From: Mesorhabditis belari
Lineage: Eukaryota > Nematoda > Chromadorea > Rhabditida > Rhabditidae
NCBI GenBank assembly: GCA_958450365.1
Contig: CAUEEP010000222.1
Location: 62,001-126,000, forward strand
Direction of reading: 5' to 3'
DNA: 64,000 nucleotides
Shown: piece by piece, positions 1-15,000 of the stretch
How the letters are laid out: every line of letters begins with the position of its first letter
How positions within the stretch are numbered: position 1 is the stretch's first letter
Translations under genes and position numbers: made by a program
The notes under the pieces: model-generated
Database searches by the model: none
The model's input: the letters and a program-made list of their open reading frames with translations, nothing else
Told to the model about the DNA's origin: nothing

Positions 1-32
1 AGAGCTAGAACTAGAGCTTTTTAAAGCCCAAC

Positions 33-3000
33 CTGTTCAGCGACTTGCTCGCGCTCGTCAAGATGATGCGCGGATTTGAGGCCGAGTAGTTCCTGAAAGA
101 GTTTTTAAAAGTACAACAGTACAACAATGTACAACAATGTACAACTCACATGTTCCCGCTCTTTCAACCAAGCATTCAGCCTTGAAAACACCTCATCAGC
201 CGTGTCAAACAACTCAGCCAATCCATCGAGATGCTGTGCTCGAGTCTCAGCCCACAAGCATATCCCTTCCCATCTGGAATTTGAATTTAAACTGGACTAG
301 TTTAATCGAGGTTAGGCTAAAGGCTAAAGGCCAAAACAAAGGCCAAAACCAGGCCAAAACCAGGCCAAAACAAAGGCCAAAACCAGGCCAAAACCAGGCC
401 AAAACAAACCTAGTACTGGTATGACTAAGTCTTAAATCTCTGGTTTTACTAGGCAAAGGCAAAGGTATTTTTTTAGCCATCCATAGTAGGTAACCCTATT
501 TCGATAGTGTCTTGGGTTGGCTTTGAGCTGACCTAGGGCATTCTAGGAACAAGAGTAACTTATCCCTTTTGAAACCCCAGCTTTTCTTTTAGACAAACCT
601 TTGTCCAACCGTTCGCAAAGTGGTCTCCAGCTGGGCCACCGACATATCGCTTTCTGTTTCACCTTCGTCAACCTGGAAAGGTTCTTGAGTTTATTGTTGG
701 TTTATTGAGTTTATTTTTGGTTTATTGATGAGTTGGGAACTGAAGACGATCAGGTTCAATGGGCTGACTCTGGCTTAGTTCGATTTCGTCTAGTTTTCCT
801 TGAGTTCTGATCCAGGACAGAAGCTGGCTAATAGCCAGGATGTAAGCCTAGCCAGGATCCGGATCCACTAACAGTAGACCTGATCTGGCCAGGCTTTGGA
901 GCCAAAAGGTCTAGACAGAAGCTGGCTATTAGCCTGGACGGCTACTAGACAGACTAGCTGGCTACTAGACAGAAGCTGGCTACTAGACAGAAGCTGGCTA
1001 CTAGACAGACTAGCTGGCTACTAGACAGACTAGCTGGCTACTAGACAGAAGCTGGCTACTAGACAGACTAGCTGGCTACTAGACAGAAGCTGGCTACTAG
1101 ACAGAAGCTGGCTACTAGACAGAAGCTGGCTACTAGACAGACTAGCTGGCTACTAGACAGACTAGCTGGCTACTAGACAGACTAGCTGGCTACTAGCCTG
1201 GACAGAAGCTGGTTACTAGCCTAGACAGAAGCTGGTTACTAGCCTAGCCAGCTATTAGCCTAGACAGCTATTAACCTGGATCTAGCTTTTGTCCAGTCTA
1301 TCCAGCCCAGTCCAACTTCAAGAACCCAATAAACCTTTCAAAATCAATTCCAAATCTCCTCAACTCACCACAGCTACAAACGAGCTCAGCTGGGCAACAG
1401 TCGGCTCAAAGTCAGCGATTCGTTTTTGTAGCCGAGCGTGGTCTTCAATCTAAAAATGGGTTAGTCAAAAGATCCAAAGAAAGAGAAAGATTAGTTTAAT
1501 CTAAAATTGGTCCTTTACTACCTTTCTCAGTAGCTTTCCTTTGGTAGCTTTCCCAGTCCGGGTTACGGACTGGGAAAGCTATCGTACTCCAAAGAGATCC
1601 ACTAGAAAACTAGTTTAACTACTCTTTTACTACCATAACCTCACTGTGAAAGCTACCTGATTGGGAAAGCTGACTGGGAAAGCTACAAACAAACAAAACT
1701 GTATGTTTGTCTGTTCAGCCAGCCAGCTAAGCCAGCCTAAACCCCACCTGTTTCAATGCAGCGTCTTGTGTCTCAGCTAAAGCACCAGCCGCCGTGATCA
1801 ACGTCTCTGTATCAGCCATCCAACCACAAATCTGAAAATCAAGAGATAGAAAGCTACAGTACCGTAGCTACAGTACTCAGCTACCGTAATCCACTGGGTT
1901 ACGATAGCTGAGTCACTGGGCTATGATAGTTGACTTGCTAGGCTACAATAGCTGACTTGCTAGGCGACTTTTTAAAGATCAAACCTCATTCAATTGCTTC
2001 TGTTGGAGAGTGGTGAGCGCGCTTTGAAGTACCGTTTGACGATCCATAGCCAGCGCCCTGGAACGATCCATAGCCAGCTTCTCATTTTAACGAGTTTTCT
2101 ATTGAAATTGAATTCAAACTCACCGTAGCCTTTCCCAACGCGAATTGACCAGCTCAAGCTGTTGCTGAATCGCCTCGCGTTCAGCCTCGGTCTCCGATTT
2201 TTGGCAAAGGAGTTGACCACTGAAAGAAAATCGAGCTTCGGCAATGGCTGGCTGGCTAGCTTAGCTGGTTGGCTGGCTGGCTGGCTAGCTTAGCTGGCTA
2301 GCTTAGCTGGCTGGCTGGCTGGCTAGCTTAGCTGGCTAGCTTAGCTGGCTGGCTGGCTGGCTAGCTTAGCTGGCTGGCTGGCTTAGCTGGCTGGCTGGCT
2401 GGCTAGCTTAGCTGGCTAGCTTAGCTGGCTGGCTGGCTGGCTAGCTTAGCTGGCTGGCTGGCTTAGCTGGCTGGCTGGCTGGCTAGCTTAGCTGGCTGGC
2501 TGGCTGGCTAGCTTAGCTGGCTAGCTTAGCTGGCTGGCTAGCTTAGCTGGCTGGCTTAGCTACCCAATGGGCTTTTCAAAAGGCAACAAACCGATGCAAT
2601 ACCCGTCCGACGGTGTCCTGACTCTCGGTGAGCGAAGCCATGAATTGCTCGTAGTCCCTGGAAACGAGTTACCGTAGCTATTTCAGAGATGATCGATACA
2701 AAAAAGCCGATATCTCTTGGGAGATTTCTCTTGGGACATTTCTCTTGAGACATTGGCTCAAGGCTTTGCCATTGGCAATCTATCAATAGCAATCTAATCA
2801 TCTTTACACGGCCAGTAAATTGAATATCTTTACATTTGAAGAGAATTTTCCACCAGAACAGTTAAACGGCTGAATATCTTTAAAAGGAGTCGTATATAAG
2901 GCGGCACATCTAAGGCGGCGTATATAAAGCGGCGTTTGTGATTTTTGTGGAAACGCATTGCTCGTGCGGAACACACGACTCTAGCTACCTGAATTGCGTC

Positions 3001-6000
3001 TTCACCGCCGTCACATCGTTTGTTTCCACATCGGATAGGACCGCACACTCCTCCTCAGCCTCGAGCAACCAGGCGAGCACCTGGAAAAGAAGAAGCTTTG
3101 GTTTTTAGAAGCCTCTAGAAGTGGCTGACCTGTTCCAAGCACGAGTCGAACTCTTTCGCCAACTCGTCCTTTTTCATTTTCTTTCCTTTCGATGATTTTT
3201 GACTTGACGACGAGGATTTTCGAGAACGGATTGATTCGACCTGAAGGGAAATCTTTCTGTTTATGCATCTGAGCTGATCTGGTCAGGCTTATCTGGTCAG
3301 GCTTATCTGGTCAGGCTGATCTGGTCAGGCTAGTCAGGCCAGGCTAGTCAGGCCAGGCTAGTCAGGCCAGGCTAGTCAGGCCAGGCTAGTCAGGCCAGGC
3401 TAGTCAGACCAGGCTAGTCAGGCCAGGCTAGTCAGGCCAGGCTAGTCAGGCCAGGCGTTGAACTGATGCCTGACTGATCTAGCTGACTCAGCCTGACTCT
3501 CGCCTAACCTAGCCGGATCCTGACCCAGCCAACCCTTTTCTAGCGTGACCTAGTTCAGCTTAACCTGATCAGAGCTGGTTATCTGGGCCTATCTGGTATC
3601 TGGGCTAAACCTGAGTCTTTCAAACTGGTCTGGCTCTGGTCAAGCCTAGTCTAGTCCATTGCTAGGCTATCTCTAAATGATATGGGTTGGTCTAGCTTGG
3701 TCTGGCTTGGTCTGGCTAGGTCTAGCTTGGTCTAGCTTGGTCTAGCTTGGCCTAGCTTTGGTTTTGGCTTTGGCCTTAATCTGAGAGCTTGATCTAGCCT
3801 TGATCTAGAGCATTTCAAGAGAATTTTTCTCAAAACCAAACCTCATTTGTCGGATTGTCGATACTCTGTTGTTTTGGCTGCTTTTCACGTCTCAAATCAG
3901 TCGATAGGGCCACTGTCTGAAAGAGTGATCGACTTTGCGCTTAAATGGCCCTTTCTCCCGCAGCGCTATTAGCTATTTTAGAGATTTAGGCATACCTGTA
4001 CCTGCGAAACGAAAGGCTCTGGCAAGATTGGTAAATGAAAGGTTTTCTCAACGGTTGGCTCGTCCTGTTGTCCGGCACTTGATGGCTGAGACATCGCCAG
4101 AGAGTGAGACTGAGATTTGGGTGCATTAATGGGTCTCTCAGTACTGTAGATTGGACTGGTAGTCCATAAAAGTCCAATAGACATCCAATAGACAGACTAC
4201 AGTCATCTAGCAGTTACAGCTCTATTACAGTCATCTAGCAAGCCCTAATCTAACGAGTATAGTAATCTGAATGGCCACAGCGATCTGACAGAGCTCAATA
4301 GCCAGCTACAGCCAACTACAGCCAGCTACAGCCAGCTACAGCTGCCAGAGTTGGCTACAGTAATCTAGCATAGCATAGCATGTAGCCAGTTATGGCTATA
4401 GCTATATTCAAATACCTACAACTACAGTAATCCTCACCGGCTGTTCTTCGATGATTTGCCCTTGTAACGAGAGTGGCTCTGGAGATGTCAATGGTAGAGA
4501 ATGAGGATCGGGGAGAGGCTGGAAATGAAGCTTTTTACGGACAAGACTGTCTTTAACACGAACTACAATAGTCTAATAAACCACTCAAGTACAGTAATCG
4601 TACAGTAAGCGGACGTGGGCTGGTCCTTGGTACTCCAACGCAGAGCTTGGCTTGGCTTTGATCCAGCCTATCATAGCTGGGCCTGGGCTTGGCTTGGTCT
4701 TGACCCAGCCTGTCATAGCTGGGCCTGGGCTTGGCTTGGTCTTGACTCAGCCTGTCATAGCTGGGCCTGGGCTTGGCTTGGTCTTGACTCAGCCTGTCAT
4801 AACTGGGTCTGGGCTTGGCTTGGCCTTGACTCAGCCTGTCATAGCTGGGCCTGGGCTTGGCTTGGTCTTGACTCAGCCTGTCATAACTGGGTCTGGGCTT
4901 GGCTTGGCCTTGACTCAGCCTGTCATAGCTGGGCCTGGGCTTGGCTTGGTCTTGACTCAGCCTGTCCTAGCTGAGTCTGGGCTTGGCTTGGCCTTGACCC
5001 AGCCTGTCCTAGCTGGCCAGGGCTTGGCGTGGCCTTGATCCAGGCTGTCATAGCTGGTCAGGGCTTGGCTTGGCCTTGATTCAGCCTGTCATAGCTTTGG
5101 CCTATGTTCTAAGTATCTATTTCAAAACGTACTTGTCCAAAAGCTGGCCCAGTCACTCGTTGTCCTTGGATTTGCCTCTGTTCTTCACTTTTCCCTTGTA
5201 GCGTCAAATACAAAGACACTAAATAGACGACCACCGAGCGACTGTCCAAGAATTCGCTGTGAAGATCTGGAAAAGGATAATTGATATTTGAAAATAGATT
5301 ATATGGGAATAAAGAATGTTTAATCAAGCTTTTATAGACTTTTATAGAAGCTCTGTGCACCAGAAGCGGCTCGTTTACGAGAAAAATGACCACACACAGA
5401 GAGAGAACACAGAGAGAACACAGAGAGAACACAGAAAGAATTTTAAATAGAATAAAACTACAATTTATAAAAACTATAATAATTTCATTATTATAATCAA
5501 TATTATTAAAAAAATGAGTCGGAAAATGAATAAATTCTAAATTCTCTAGCTGATCAATCTCTTTTTCGGCTTTTTCAGACACACACGCGTCTTTGAATGA
5601 ATCATTGACGCGAAAAGAAAAAAGAAGGAAATGATTCACAAATGATACTGATAAGTTGAAGCTTTTTAACTGTACAATACAATAGCAATCAAATCCACAT
5701 TGCTAACAGAAAATTGATAACACAAAATGGCCAAACTGGATGTCACAGTAGGTTTTTAAAAAGAGAAAATTGTGATTTAAGCATTTTGAGCATTTGGGTA
5801 ACTGAACCGGACAGTGGCTGACTGAAATTTGTGAATATTCTGGAGGAAAGTGATTGTTTCAAAAATGGAATGGCCAAGCTGGATGTCACAGTAGATTTTT
5901 AAAAAGAGAAAATCACGATTTAAGCATTTTGGCCTTATTGGGTAACTGAACCGGACAGTGGCTGACTGAGATTTGTGAATATTCTAGCGGAAAGTGATTG

Positions 6001-9000
6001 TTTTAAGCAAGGAATGGCCAAACTGGATGTCACAGTAGGTTTTCAAAAAAAGAAAATTGTGATTTATGCATTTTGAGCATTTGGGTAACTGAACCGGACA
6101 GTGGCTGACTGAAATTTGTGAATATTCTGGAGGAAAATGATTATTTTAAGCAAGGAATGGCCAAACTGGATGTCACAGTAGGTTTTCAAAAAAAGAAAAT
6201 TGTGATTTATGCATTTTGAGCATTTGGGTAACTGAACCGGACAGTGGCTGACTGAGATTTGTGAATATTCTGGAGGAAAGTGATTGTTTCAAAAATGGAA
6301 TGACCAAACTGGATGTCACAGTAGGTTTTTAAAAAGAGAAAATTGTGATTTAAGCATTTTGGCCTGATTGGGTAATTGAACCGGACAGTGGCTGATCGAA
6401 ATTAGTGAATATTCTGGAGGAAAGTGATTATTTTAAGCAAGGAATGGCCAAGCTGGATGTCACAGCACAATTTCTGATAAAGCTTTTTAAAGCTTTACTA
6501 GTTATAAGTTTAGTATTTCATTTCAGTGAATGCCTGGTTTTGCTGGATTGCTGGATTTGAATGAATGCCTGGATTTGATTTCCGGTAAAAAGCCGGTTTT
6601 GCAACGGTTTCCGGCTCAGCAAAAGCAATTTATCAAGCTGAAAGCGGTGATTTTTGGAAAGCTGGCAATGAAATAATGAAATAATGAAATAATTTACTTC
6701 CCAAGATAAAACCTTACTCTTAGCGAGCGAGATCAGAGCAGAATCAAGCTCAAATCTGTCCCGAAGCCAGGTCAAGACTAGGGCTGCAAACTAGTCGGCT
6801 AGTCTGCAAACTAGTCGGCTAGTCTGCAAACTGGTCAGCTTTAGAGGCTAGGCCAAAGCCAGCTCTGAGTCTAGTTTCTAACAAATCAAATGAATCTTTG
6901 AAGGAGAAAAGGTCAGAAGGCTTTTTGCTAGGTTTTTAGCTTAATTTTGTCCTAATGGACTTAGATTTTGGTGATTTTTGGTTGGAAAATGAATAGAAAT
7001 TAATGGAAATGAATGGAAATGATGGAAAATGAACCAAAATCAACCAAAATCAACCAAAATCAACGAAAATGAACCAAAATGAACCAAAATGAAGGAAAAT
7101 GAACTAAAATCAACGAAAATCAACGAAAATCAACGAAAATCGAAGCGCTGATGGAAAAGAGGGATTCCAGAGATTCCAGAGATTTCAGTGGAATCTGGAA
7201 TCCCTCTTTTTACCTTTACAAAAGCCACAAAAGCCACAAAAGCACAAAATCCACAAAAGCCACCAAATTCTGTTTTTCCTTTGCAATGAAAGGCCTAAAA
7301 TTTCCGTCTTTTCCCCTCAATCAATCAATCTTTTCCCTTTCAGAAAACAGACTTTTTGTCGCCTTGGGGCAAATCGAAAAGGAAAAAGAAAAGAAAAAGG
7401 AAAAGAAAAAGGAAAAGAAAAAGAAGAGAAATAAAAGAGATCCGAATGCAAACCTTTTTCCCTCTTTTCCCTATCAAATATCGATTAAATTGGACCCTTT
7501 TTAACGGCTTTAGAAAAGCTTTTTTAGTAAATTCAGTAAATGATAGCGAGAGGCTTCAGTAAACGGCAATTGATATAAAAATTGATACCAAAATTGATAC
7601 AAAAATTGACCCTAAAATTGACCCTAAAATTGACCCTAAAATTGACTTTAAAACTGTGCCCAATCCCAATCTCTATATCGAGAAACCCTAGGCTACAAAT
7701 TTTAACCAAAAACCGCCGATTCTGAGAGAGATTTTGAAGAAATTCGGTAACTAACCGAGATCAAGCCCTGAAATCCCGATTCTCAAAGGAAATTCGAATG
7801 ATTTCCATAGTTTTTATCTCATCTGGAACGCACACTATGAGATAAAACTGGCAAAATTGAGAACCGATTCGATTTAGCGAAATTGGGTAACTGAACCGAG
7901 ATCTGGCGTGACCCAATAGGCCCAAAATGCTTAAATCGTGATTTTCTCTTTTTAAAAATCTACTGTGACATCCAGCTTGGCCATTCCATTTTTGAAACAA
8001 TCACTTTCCTCCAGAATATGCACAAATTTCAGTCAGCCACTGTCCGGTTCAATTACCCAAATGCTCAAAATGGCTAAATCACAATTTTCTCTTTCTAGAA
8101 ACCTCCTGTGACATCCAGCTTGGCCATTCCATTTTCGAAACAATCACTTTGAAACAAACAAACAAACCAGCCGTCACCCTCCACCCCGGTTCAGTTACCC
8201 AATAATGTCAAAATCGAATCGGTTTTCAATTTTGCCATTTCTATCTCATAGTGTGCGTTCCAGATCAGATAAAAAGTATGGAAATTCTTCGAATTTCCTT
8301 TGAAAATCGGGATTTCAGGGCTTGATCTCGGTTTAGTTATAAAACTCGAGTTTTATTAGAAGAAATTTCAAAAAACTTGATCTGAAAAGGCTGAATTATT
8401 TGGAAGACTTGAAAATAAGACTCATAAAAGAAAGGTGAGAAGGTTTATTGGCTGGAAAAGACGGGGGAAATGGTTTACGAGAGATAACACGAGTTCACAC
8501 CTCATTTTTTGAGCTTTTTTGCCGGGAAGTTGAAAATAGGTCTGCAATTCGTTTTCACAAAATAAAAGAGAAAAAGAGCTTTTTTTTGAGTAACCGGTGA
8601 GACTTGAAAAAATTTGGTGTGCCAGACGGCAAATTTCGAGAAAAATTTGATGTGCCAGAAGGCGAGCGTTTAGAACAGAGCACAAAGTACACACAAAGTA
8701 CACTCAAGCAAATAGCAAGCTAAGGAAAAATTGCAAACGCATTCAATCTGGTGCACTCAAACGAAAGTGTGACTTCCAGATGGGGTGTTTTTGCGTGAAA
8801 AAATCCCTGTTAACTGGGAAATACACGAGAAAATAAGCTGGGAAAGTTTTGGTGCAATTTTTGACCGAAAAAAGAGAATTAGTCGAAATATAAAGGAAAA
8901 GACAGGAAAACAAAGAAAATGACGGAAAAATTTGGTATGCCAGAAGGCAAATTTAATGAAAAAAATTGGTGTGCCAGAAGGCGAGCGTTTACGCGAGAGC

Positions 9001-12000
9001 ACAGAGAACGCACAAAGTACACTGAAGCAAATAGTAAGCTAAGGAAAAATTGCAAACGCCTGCAATCTGGTGCACTCAAATGAAAGTGTGACTTCCAGAT
9101 GGGGTGTTTTTGCGTGAAAAAATCCCTGTTAACTGGGAAATACACGAGAAAATAAGCTGGGGAAGTTTTGGTGCAATTTTTGACCGAAAAATTTAGAGAA
9201 AAAGAGAATTAGTCGAAATATAAAGGAAAAGACAGGAAAACGAAGAAAATGACGGAAAAATTTGGGGATTTTTTGTCGGGAAAAGACAGTGTTCGGGTAC
9301 TCGAATCAATCACAGACACCACTCAGCCGCTCTCTTTCTTTTTCTTCTTCCTTTCCTCCCCCTCCCCCTTTCTTGCCAAACACATGTACCTGTTAAATCT
9401 CTTTTCTTCTTTTCTTTCTGTTTTTCTCATTTTTACGTCAAATACCCAACCTTTGACCCTTTTTTTGGCTGATTTAGTTACCAAATGGGTAACTAAACCG
9501 AGACCAAGCCCTGAAATCCCGATTTTCAAAGGAAATTCGAATAATTTCCATACTTTTTATCTGATCTGGAACGCACACTATGAGATAAAACAGGAAAAAT
9601 TGAGAACCGATTCGATTTTGACAATATTGGGTAATTGAACCGGGGTGGAGGGTGGCGGCTGGTTTGTTTGTTTGTTTTAAAGTGATTGTTTCAAAAATGG
9701 AATGGCCAAACTGGATGTCACAGTAGGTTTTCAAGAAGAAAAAATTGTGATTTAAGCATTTTGGCCTTTTTGGGTAATTCAACCGAGCAGCGACTGACCG
9801 AAATTGGGCATATTCTGGAGGAAAATGATTATTTTAAGCAAGGAATGGCCAAACTGGATGTCACAGTAGATTTTTAAAAAAAGAAAATCGCGATTTAGCC
9901 ATTTTGAGCATTTGGGTAACTGAACCAGGCGGTGGCTGACCGAAATTTGTGAATATTCTGGAGGAAAGTGATTGTTTCGAAAATGGAATGGCCAAGCTGG
10001 ATGTCACAGTAGGTTTTCAAGAAGAGAAAATCGCGATTTAAGCATTTTGGTCTTATTGGGTAACGCTGGAGGGCCGATTACAGAAAACTTGATGCTTCGG
10101 TTTGTACTTTGTGGTCTACTTTTTGCTCCCCTGTTAATGCATCCTTGCTGGGGCACTTTTTCATCACGAGAATGGTTTGGTTTAGTTTCTCAAGATGCCC
10201 ACAAACTGTTGGGTAACTAAGCCAACGGCCTCTGAGCCGAGTCAGTGGGGCAGTTATCCAATAAATTCAAAATCGACTGAATCGTCATTTTTATCGCTGA
10301 GCTTATAGCGTGCGTTCCAGATAAGGGAAAACTCTAAAAATTATTCAGATTTCTATAGAAAAATTTGGGTTTCAGGCTTTGATCTCGATTCAGACTCAGG
10401 TTATCGTTAGGATAGCTGGAAAACGATGATTAAATGGTAGAAAGTAGAGAAAGTAAATTTTTAAACCAAGAACAAGTCCAAGAGATCGATAAAAGGAACT
10501 GGATTGGATAGTGAAAAAGAAATAGAAAAGAGGTGTCAAGATCAGACGGCGAAAAGAGAAAAAAACGGGAAATCGGGTCTTCGATGTTCTGGAGAGAGAA
10601 AAGACCTGAGTATTTTGCGGGTGAAGAAAATTGTGGAGATTAGATGAATGGGAATTGGTGGGGAAGGGTACACGAGAAAGATCTGATGCACTGATGAATT
10701 GTTGAATTTAGAATTGTTGATTGTCGAGTAAGTACTTTATAAAGCGACCAATAAGTGGGAATTTCAAGAAAATGAATATCAAAAGAGATTAAAAGCTATT
10801 AAAAGGCATTAAAAGCCATTTAAAGCCATTAAAAGACATTAAAAGAGATTAGAAGCCATCAAAAGCCATCAAAAGCCATTAAAAGCTATTTAAAGACATT
10901 AAAAGTCATCAAAAGCCATTAAAAGACGTTAAAAGACATCAAAAGCCATTATAAGACATTTAAAGCCATTTAGAGCCATTTAAAGCCATTAAAACCCATT
11001 CAAAGCCATTAAAAGACATCAAAAGCCATTATAAGACATTTAGAGCCATTTAAAGTCATTAAAAGTCATCAAAAGACATTTAAAGCCAATAAAAGACACC
11101 AAAAGCCATTTAAAGCCATGCAAAGCCATCAAAAGCCATTTAAAGCCATTTAAAGCCATTAAAAGTCATCAAAAGTCATTTAAAGCCAATAAAAGACACC
11201 AAAAGCCATCAAAAGCCATTAAAAGACATTAAAATCCATTCAAAGCCATTTAAAGTCATTTAAAGTCATTTAAAGCCATTTAAAGCCATTTAAAGCCATT
11301 AAAAGTCATCAAAAGTCATTTAAAGCCAATAAAAGACACCAAAAGCCATCAAAAGCCATTTAAAGACATTAAAAGCTATCAAAAGCCATTTAAAGCCATT
11401 AAAACCCATTAAAACCCATTAAAGTCCATTCAAAGCCATTTAAAGCCATTAAAAGACATCAAAAGCCATCAAAAGCCATTAAAAGCCATTAAAAGACATC
11501 AAAACCCATTTAAATTTATCAAAAGCCATTAAAAGCCATTTAAAGCCACTAAAATCCATTAAAAGCCATTAAAACCCATTCAAAGCCATTTAAACCCATT
11601 AAAACCCATCAAAATCCACCAAAATCCATCAAAATCCACCAAAATCCACCAAAATCGACCAAAGTTTCGAGAAATTTCCCTTTTCTTGTCAATTCCCAAG
11701 AAAAGAATGGATTTTCAAGGAAAGGGAAATTTCGAAATAGGCAAAGCAACCGGATTCCTCTCTTCTGCGGCTCACTTTCGATCAAATCACCAAAAGACGG
11801 GTTTATTTGATAAAGGATTTGGTGTACTTTGAGCTCTTGGAAACCCATTCGTCTAGCATCCCGAAAACCTTCGTTTTCCTAGCGAAGTTTGCCTTATTCG
11901 GTAACTGAACCGAGATCAAGGCTGAAAACTCGGATTTTTCTATAGAAATTTGGATAGTTTTGATAGTTCTCTTCGATCTGGAACGCACACTATGAGCTCC

Positions 12001-15000
12001 AACTATACAAATGACGATCCAGACGATTTTGAAGAAATTGCGTAATTGAACCGAGATCAAGGCCGGAAACCCAGGTTTTTCCATAGAAATTTGAATAATT
12101 CGCATAGTTTCCTTTAATCTGGAAGGCACACTATGAGCTCCAACTGTACAAATGACGATCCAGACGGTTTGAAGAAATTGCGTAACTGAACCGAGATCAA
12201 GGCCGGAAACCCAGGTTTTTCCATAGAAATTTGAATAATTCGCATAGTTTCCTTTGATCTGGAACGCACACTATCGACTCCAACTATACAAATGACGATC
12301 CAGACGATTTTGAGCAAATTGCGTAATTGAACCGAGACCAAGACCGGAAACCGGGATTTTTTTATAGAAATTTGTATAGTTTTGATAGTTTCCTTTGATC
12401 TGGAAGGCACACTATTGAAATCGAGCAATTAAACGATAACTTGGGTAACTAAACCGGGAATTTGTCAAGATTTGTCAAGATTTGTCTAGATCAAGATCGG
12501 GATCAAGGCCTGCAGCCAAATCCCAGCATGAGCCATTGTCAGATGAATAATTCTTCTAGTTTTCTCTTAGCTGGAAAGCACACTATGAGCTCTGACTAGA
12601 AAATCGATAATCCATGCGATTTTGAAGTTATTGGGTAACTAAACGAGTGAAACGACGACGCCGACCAAACCGTCACCAGCACGTCTACCAGCAAAGCAAC
12701 CAAGTTTCCCAGCAAAGTACCCAGCCCAGCAAGAGTTTACCAGCAAAGTACCCAGGCCAGCAAAAGCAAGAAAACAAGAAAAACGAAGACTACACTAGAA
12801 GGCTTTGATTTCAAAAAAAAAACAAAAAAACGATTTTTTAAAGCTTTATTTCCAAAGTTGGAATAAGATTTTAAGAAAAAAATTATTGAATTCTTTAAAA
12901 CTAAGACATCAAATCATTTCTTGAACTTGAGAAAATCGATCAGGAAGATCAGGAAGATCAGGAAGATAAGGAAGATCAGGAAGATTAGGAAGATCAGGAA
13001 GATTAGGAAGATCAGGAAGATCAGGAAGATCAGGAAGATCAGGAAGATTAGGAAGATCAGGAAGATCAGGAAGATCAGGAAGATTAGGAAGATCAGGAAA
13101 TCTTTGGGATAAACTTTCCATTGACCATTGAAAAAGAGCCATTGGCATTTGAGGAGACTTCCTGGTGAACAATAGAGTTGGGAAATGATTGGGACAAGGA
13201 AATAAAGAAAGAAATGACAAGGAAAGAGATGACAAGTAAAAAGGATTGAGATTAGCTCAAGAATTTGATGCTAATCCCGTTCTGAAGCAGAAAATGGATC
13301 GTTTCTTCGCTGCAAAAGGATTTGTTTTGCTCTTTTTTTGCCTTTTGCGTTTTTTTGCCCGGTTTAGTTACCCAATAACTTCAAAATCGTCTGGATCGTC
13401 ATTTGAACAGTTGGAGGTCATAGTGTGCGTTCCAGATCAAAGGAAAGTATAGGAATTATCCAAGTTTCTATAGAAAAATCCCAGTTTCTGGCTTTGGTCT
13501 CGGTTCAATTACGCAATTTCTTCAAACCGTCTGGATCGTCATTTGTACAGTTGGAGCTCATCGTGTGCGTTCCAGATCAAAGGAAACTATCAAAACTATA
13601 CAAGTTCCTATAGAAAAATCCGGATTTCAGGCCTTGGTCTCGGTTCAATTACGCAATTTCTTCAAAACCGTCTGGATCGTCATTTGTATAGTTGGAGTTC
13701 ATAGTGTGCGTTCCAGATCGAAGGAAACTATCAAAACTATACAAGTTCCTATAGAAAAATCCCGGTTTCCGGCCTTGGTCTCGGTTCAATTACGCAATTT
13801 CTTCAAAAACGTCTGGATCGTCATTTGTATAGTTGGAGTCGATAGTGTGCGTTCCAGCTAAGAGAAAACTATAGAAATTGCGAAATTGCGAAAAAAATTC
13901 AACAATAAAGAGCATTGGAAAGATTTAAACTTGAAAAAAATCCAAGAAAACAAGCTATTTTTGTGAAGGAAACCTTTCAGATTTGACATGCAAATAGCGG
14001 GGATTTGGAAAACGAATGGAAAACGAATGGGAAAGGGATCGTTTGAACCGCAGAAACCGGGGGAATCGTTGAACAAACAAGAAATTCGCATTCTTTTTCC
14101 TCTTTTTACCATTCATTTGCCATCCATTTCACCTTGTTTTCAGCGGTTCGCCAGAAAAGATGCGTTTGTAAAGTACTAGACCGTACTAGGCAGTACTAGA
14201 CAGTACTAGACAGTACTAGACAGTACTAGACAGTACTAGACAGTACTAGACAGTACTAGACAGTACTAGGAAGTACTAGACAGTACTAGACAGTACTAGA
14301 CAGTACTAGGAAGTACTAGACAGTACTAGACAGTACTAGACAGTACTAGACAGTACTAGACAGTACTAGACAGTACTAGACAGTACTAGGAAGTACTAGA
14401 CAGTACTAGACAGTACTAGAAAGTACTAGAAAGTACTAGACAGTACTAGACAGTACTAGACAGTACTAGACAGTACTAGACAGTACTAGACAGTACTAGA
14501 CAGTACTAGACAGTACTAGGAAGTACTAGACAGTACTAGACAGTACTAGACAGTACTAGACAGTACTAGACAGTACTAGACAGTACTAGACAGTACTAGG
14601 AAGTACTAGACAGTACTAGACAGTACTAGACAGTACTAGACAGTACTAGACAGTACTAGGAAGTACTAGACAGTACTAGACAGTACTAGACAGTACTAGA
14701 CAGTACTAGACAGTACTAGACAGTACTAGGAAGTACTAGACAGTACTAGACAGTACTAGAAAGTACTAGAAAGTACTAGACAGTACTAGACAGTACTAGA
14801 AAGTACTAGAAAGTACTAGACAGTACTAGACAGTACTAGACAGTACTAGACAGTACTAGACAGTACTAGACAGTACTAGACAGTACTAGGAAGTACTAGA
14901 CAGTACTAGACCGTACTAGGCAGTACTAGACAGTACTAGACAGTACTAGGAAGTACTAGACAGTACTAGGAAGTACTAGGCAGTACCAGTACTAGGCAGT

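Noticed and set aside
12909..13235. Open frames of Pro-Asp-Leu and Arg-Lys-Ile repeats
   Set aside because: They come from the 9-bp gatcaggaa array and lie inside a dys-1 intron.
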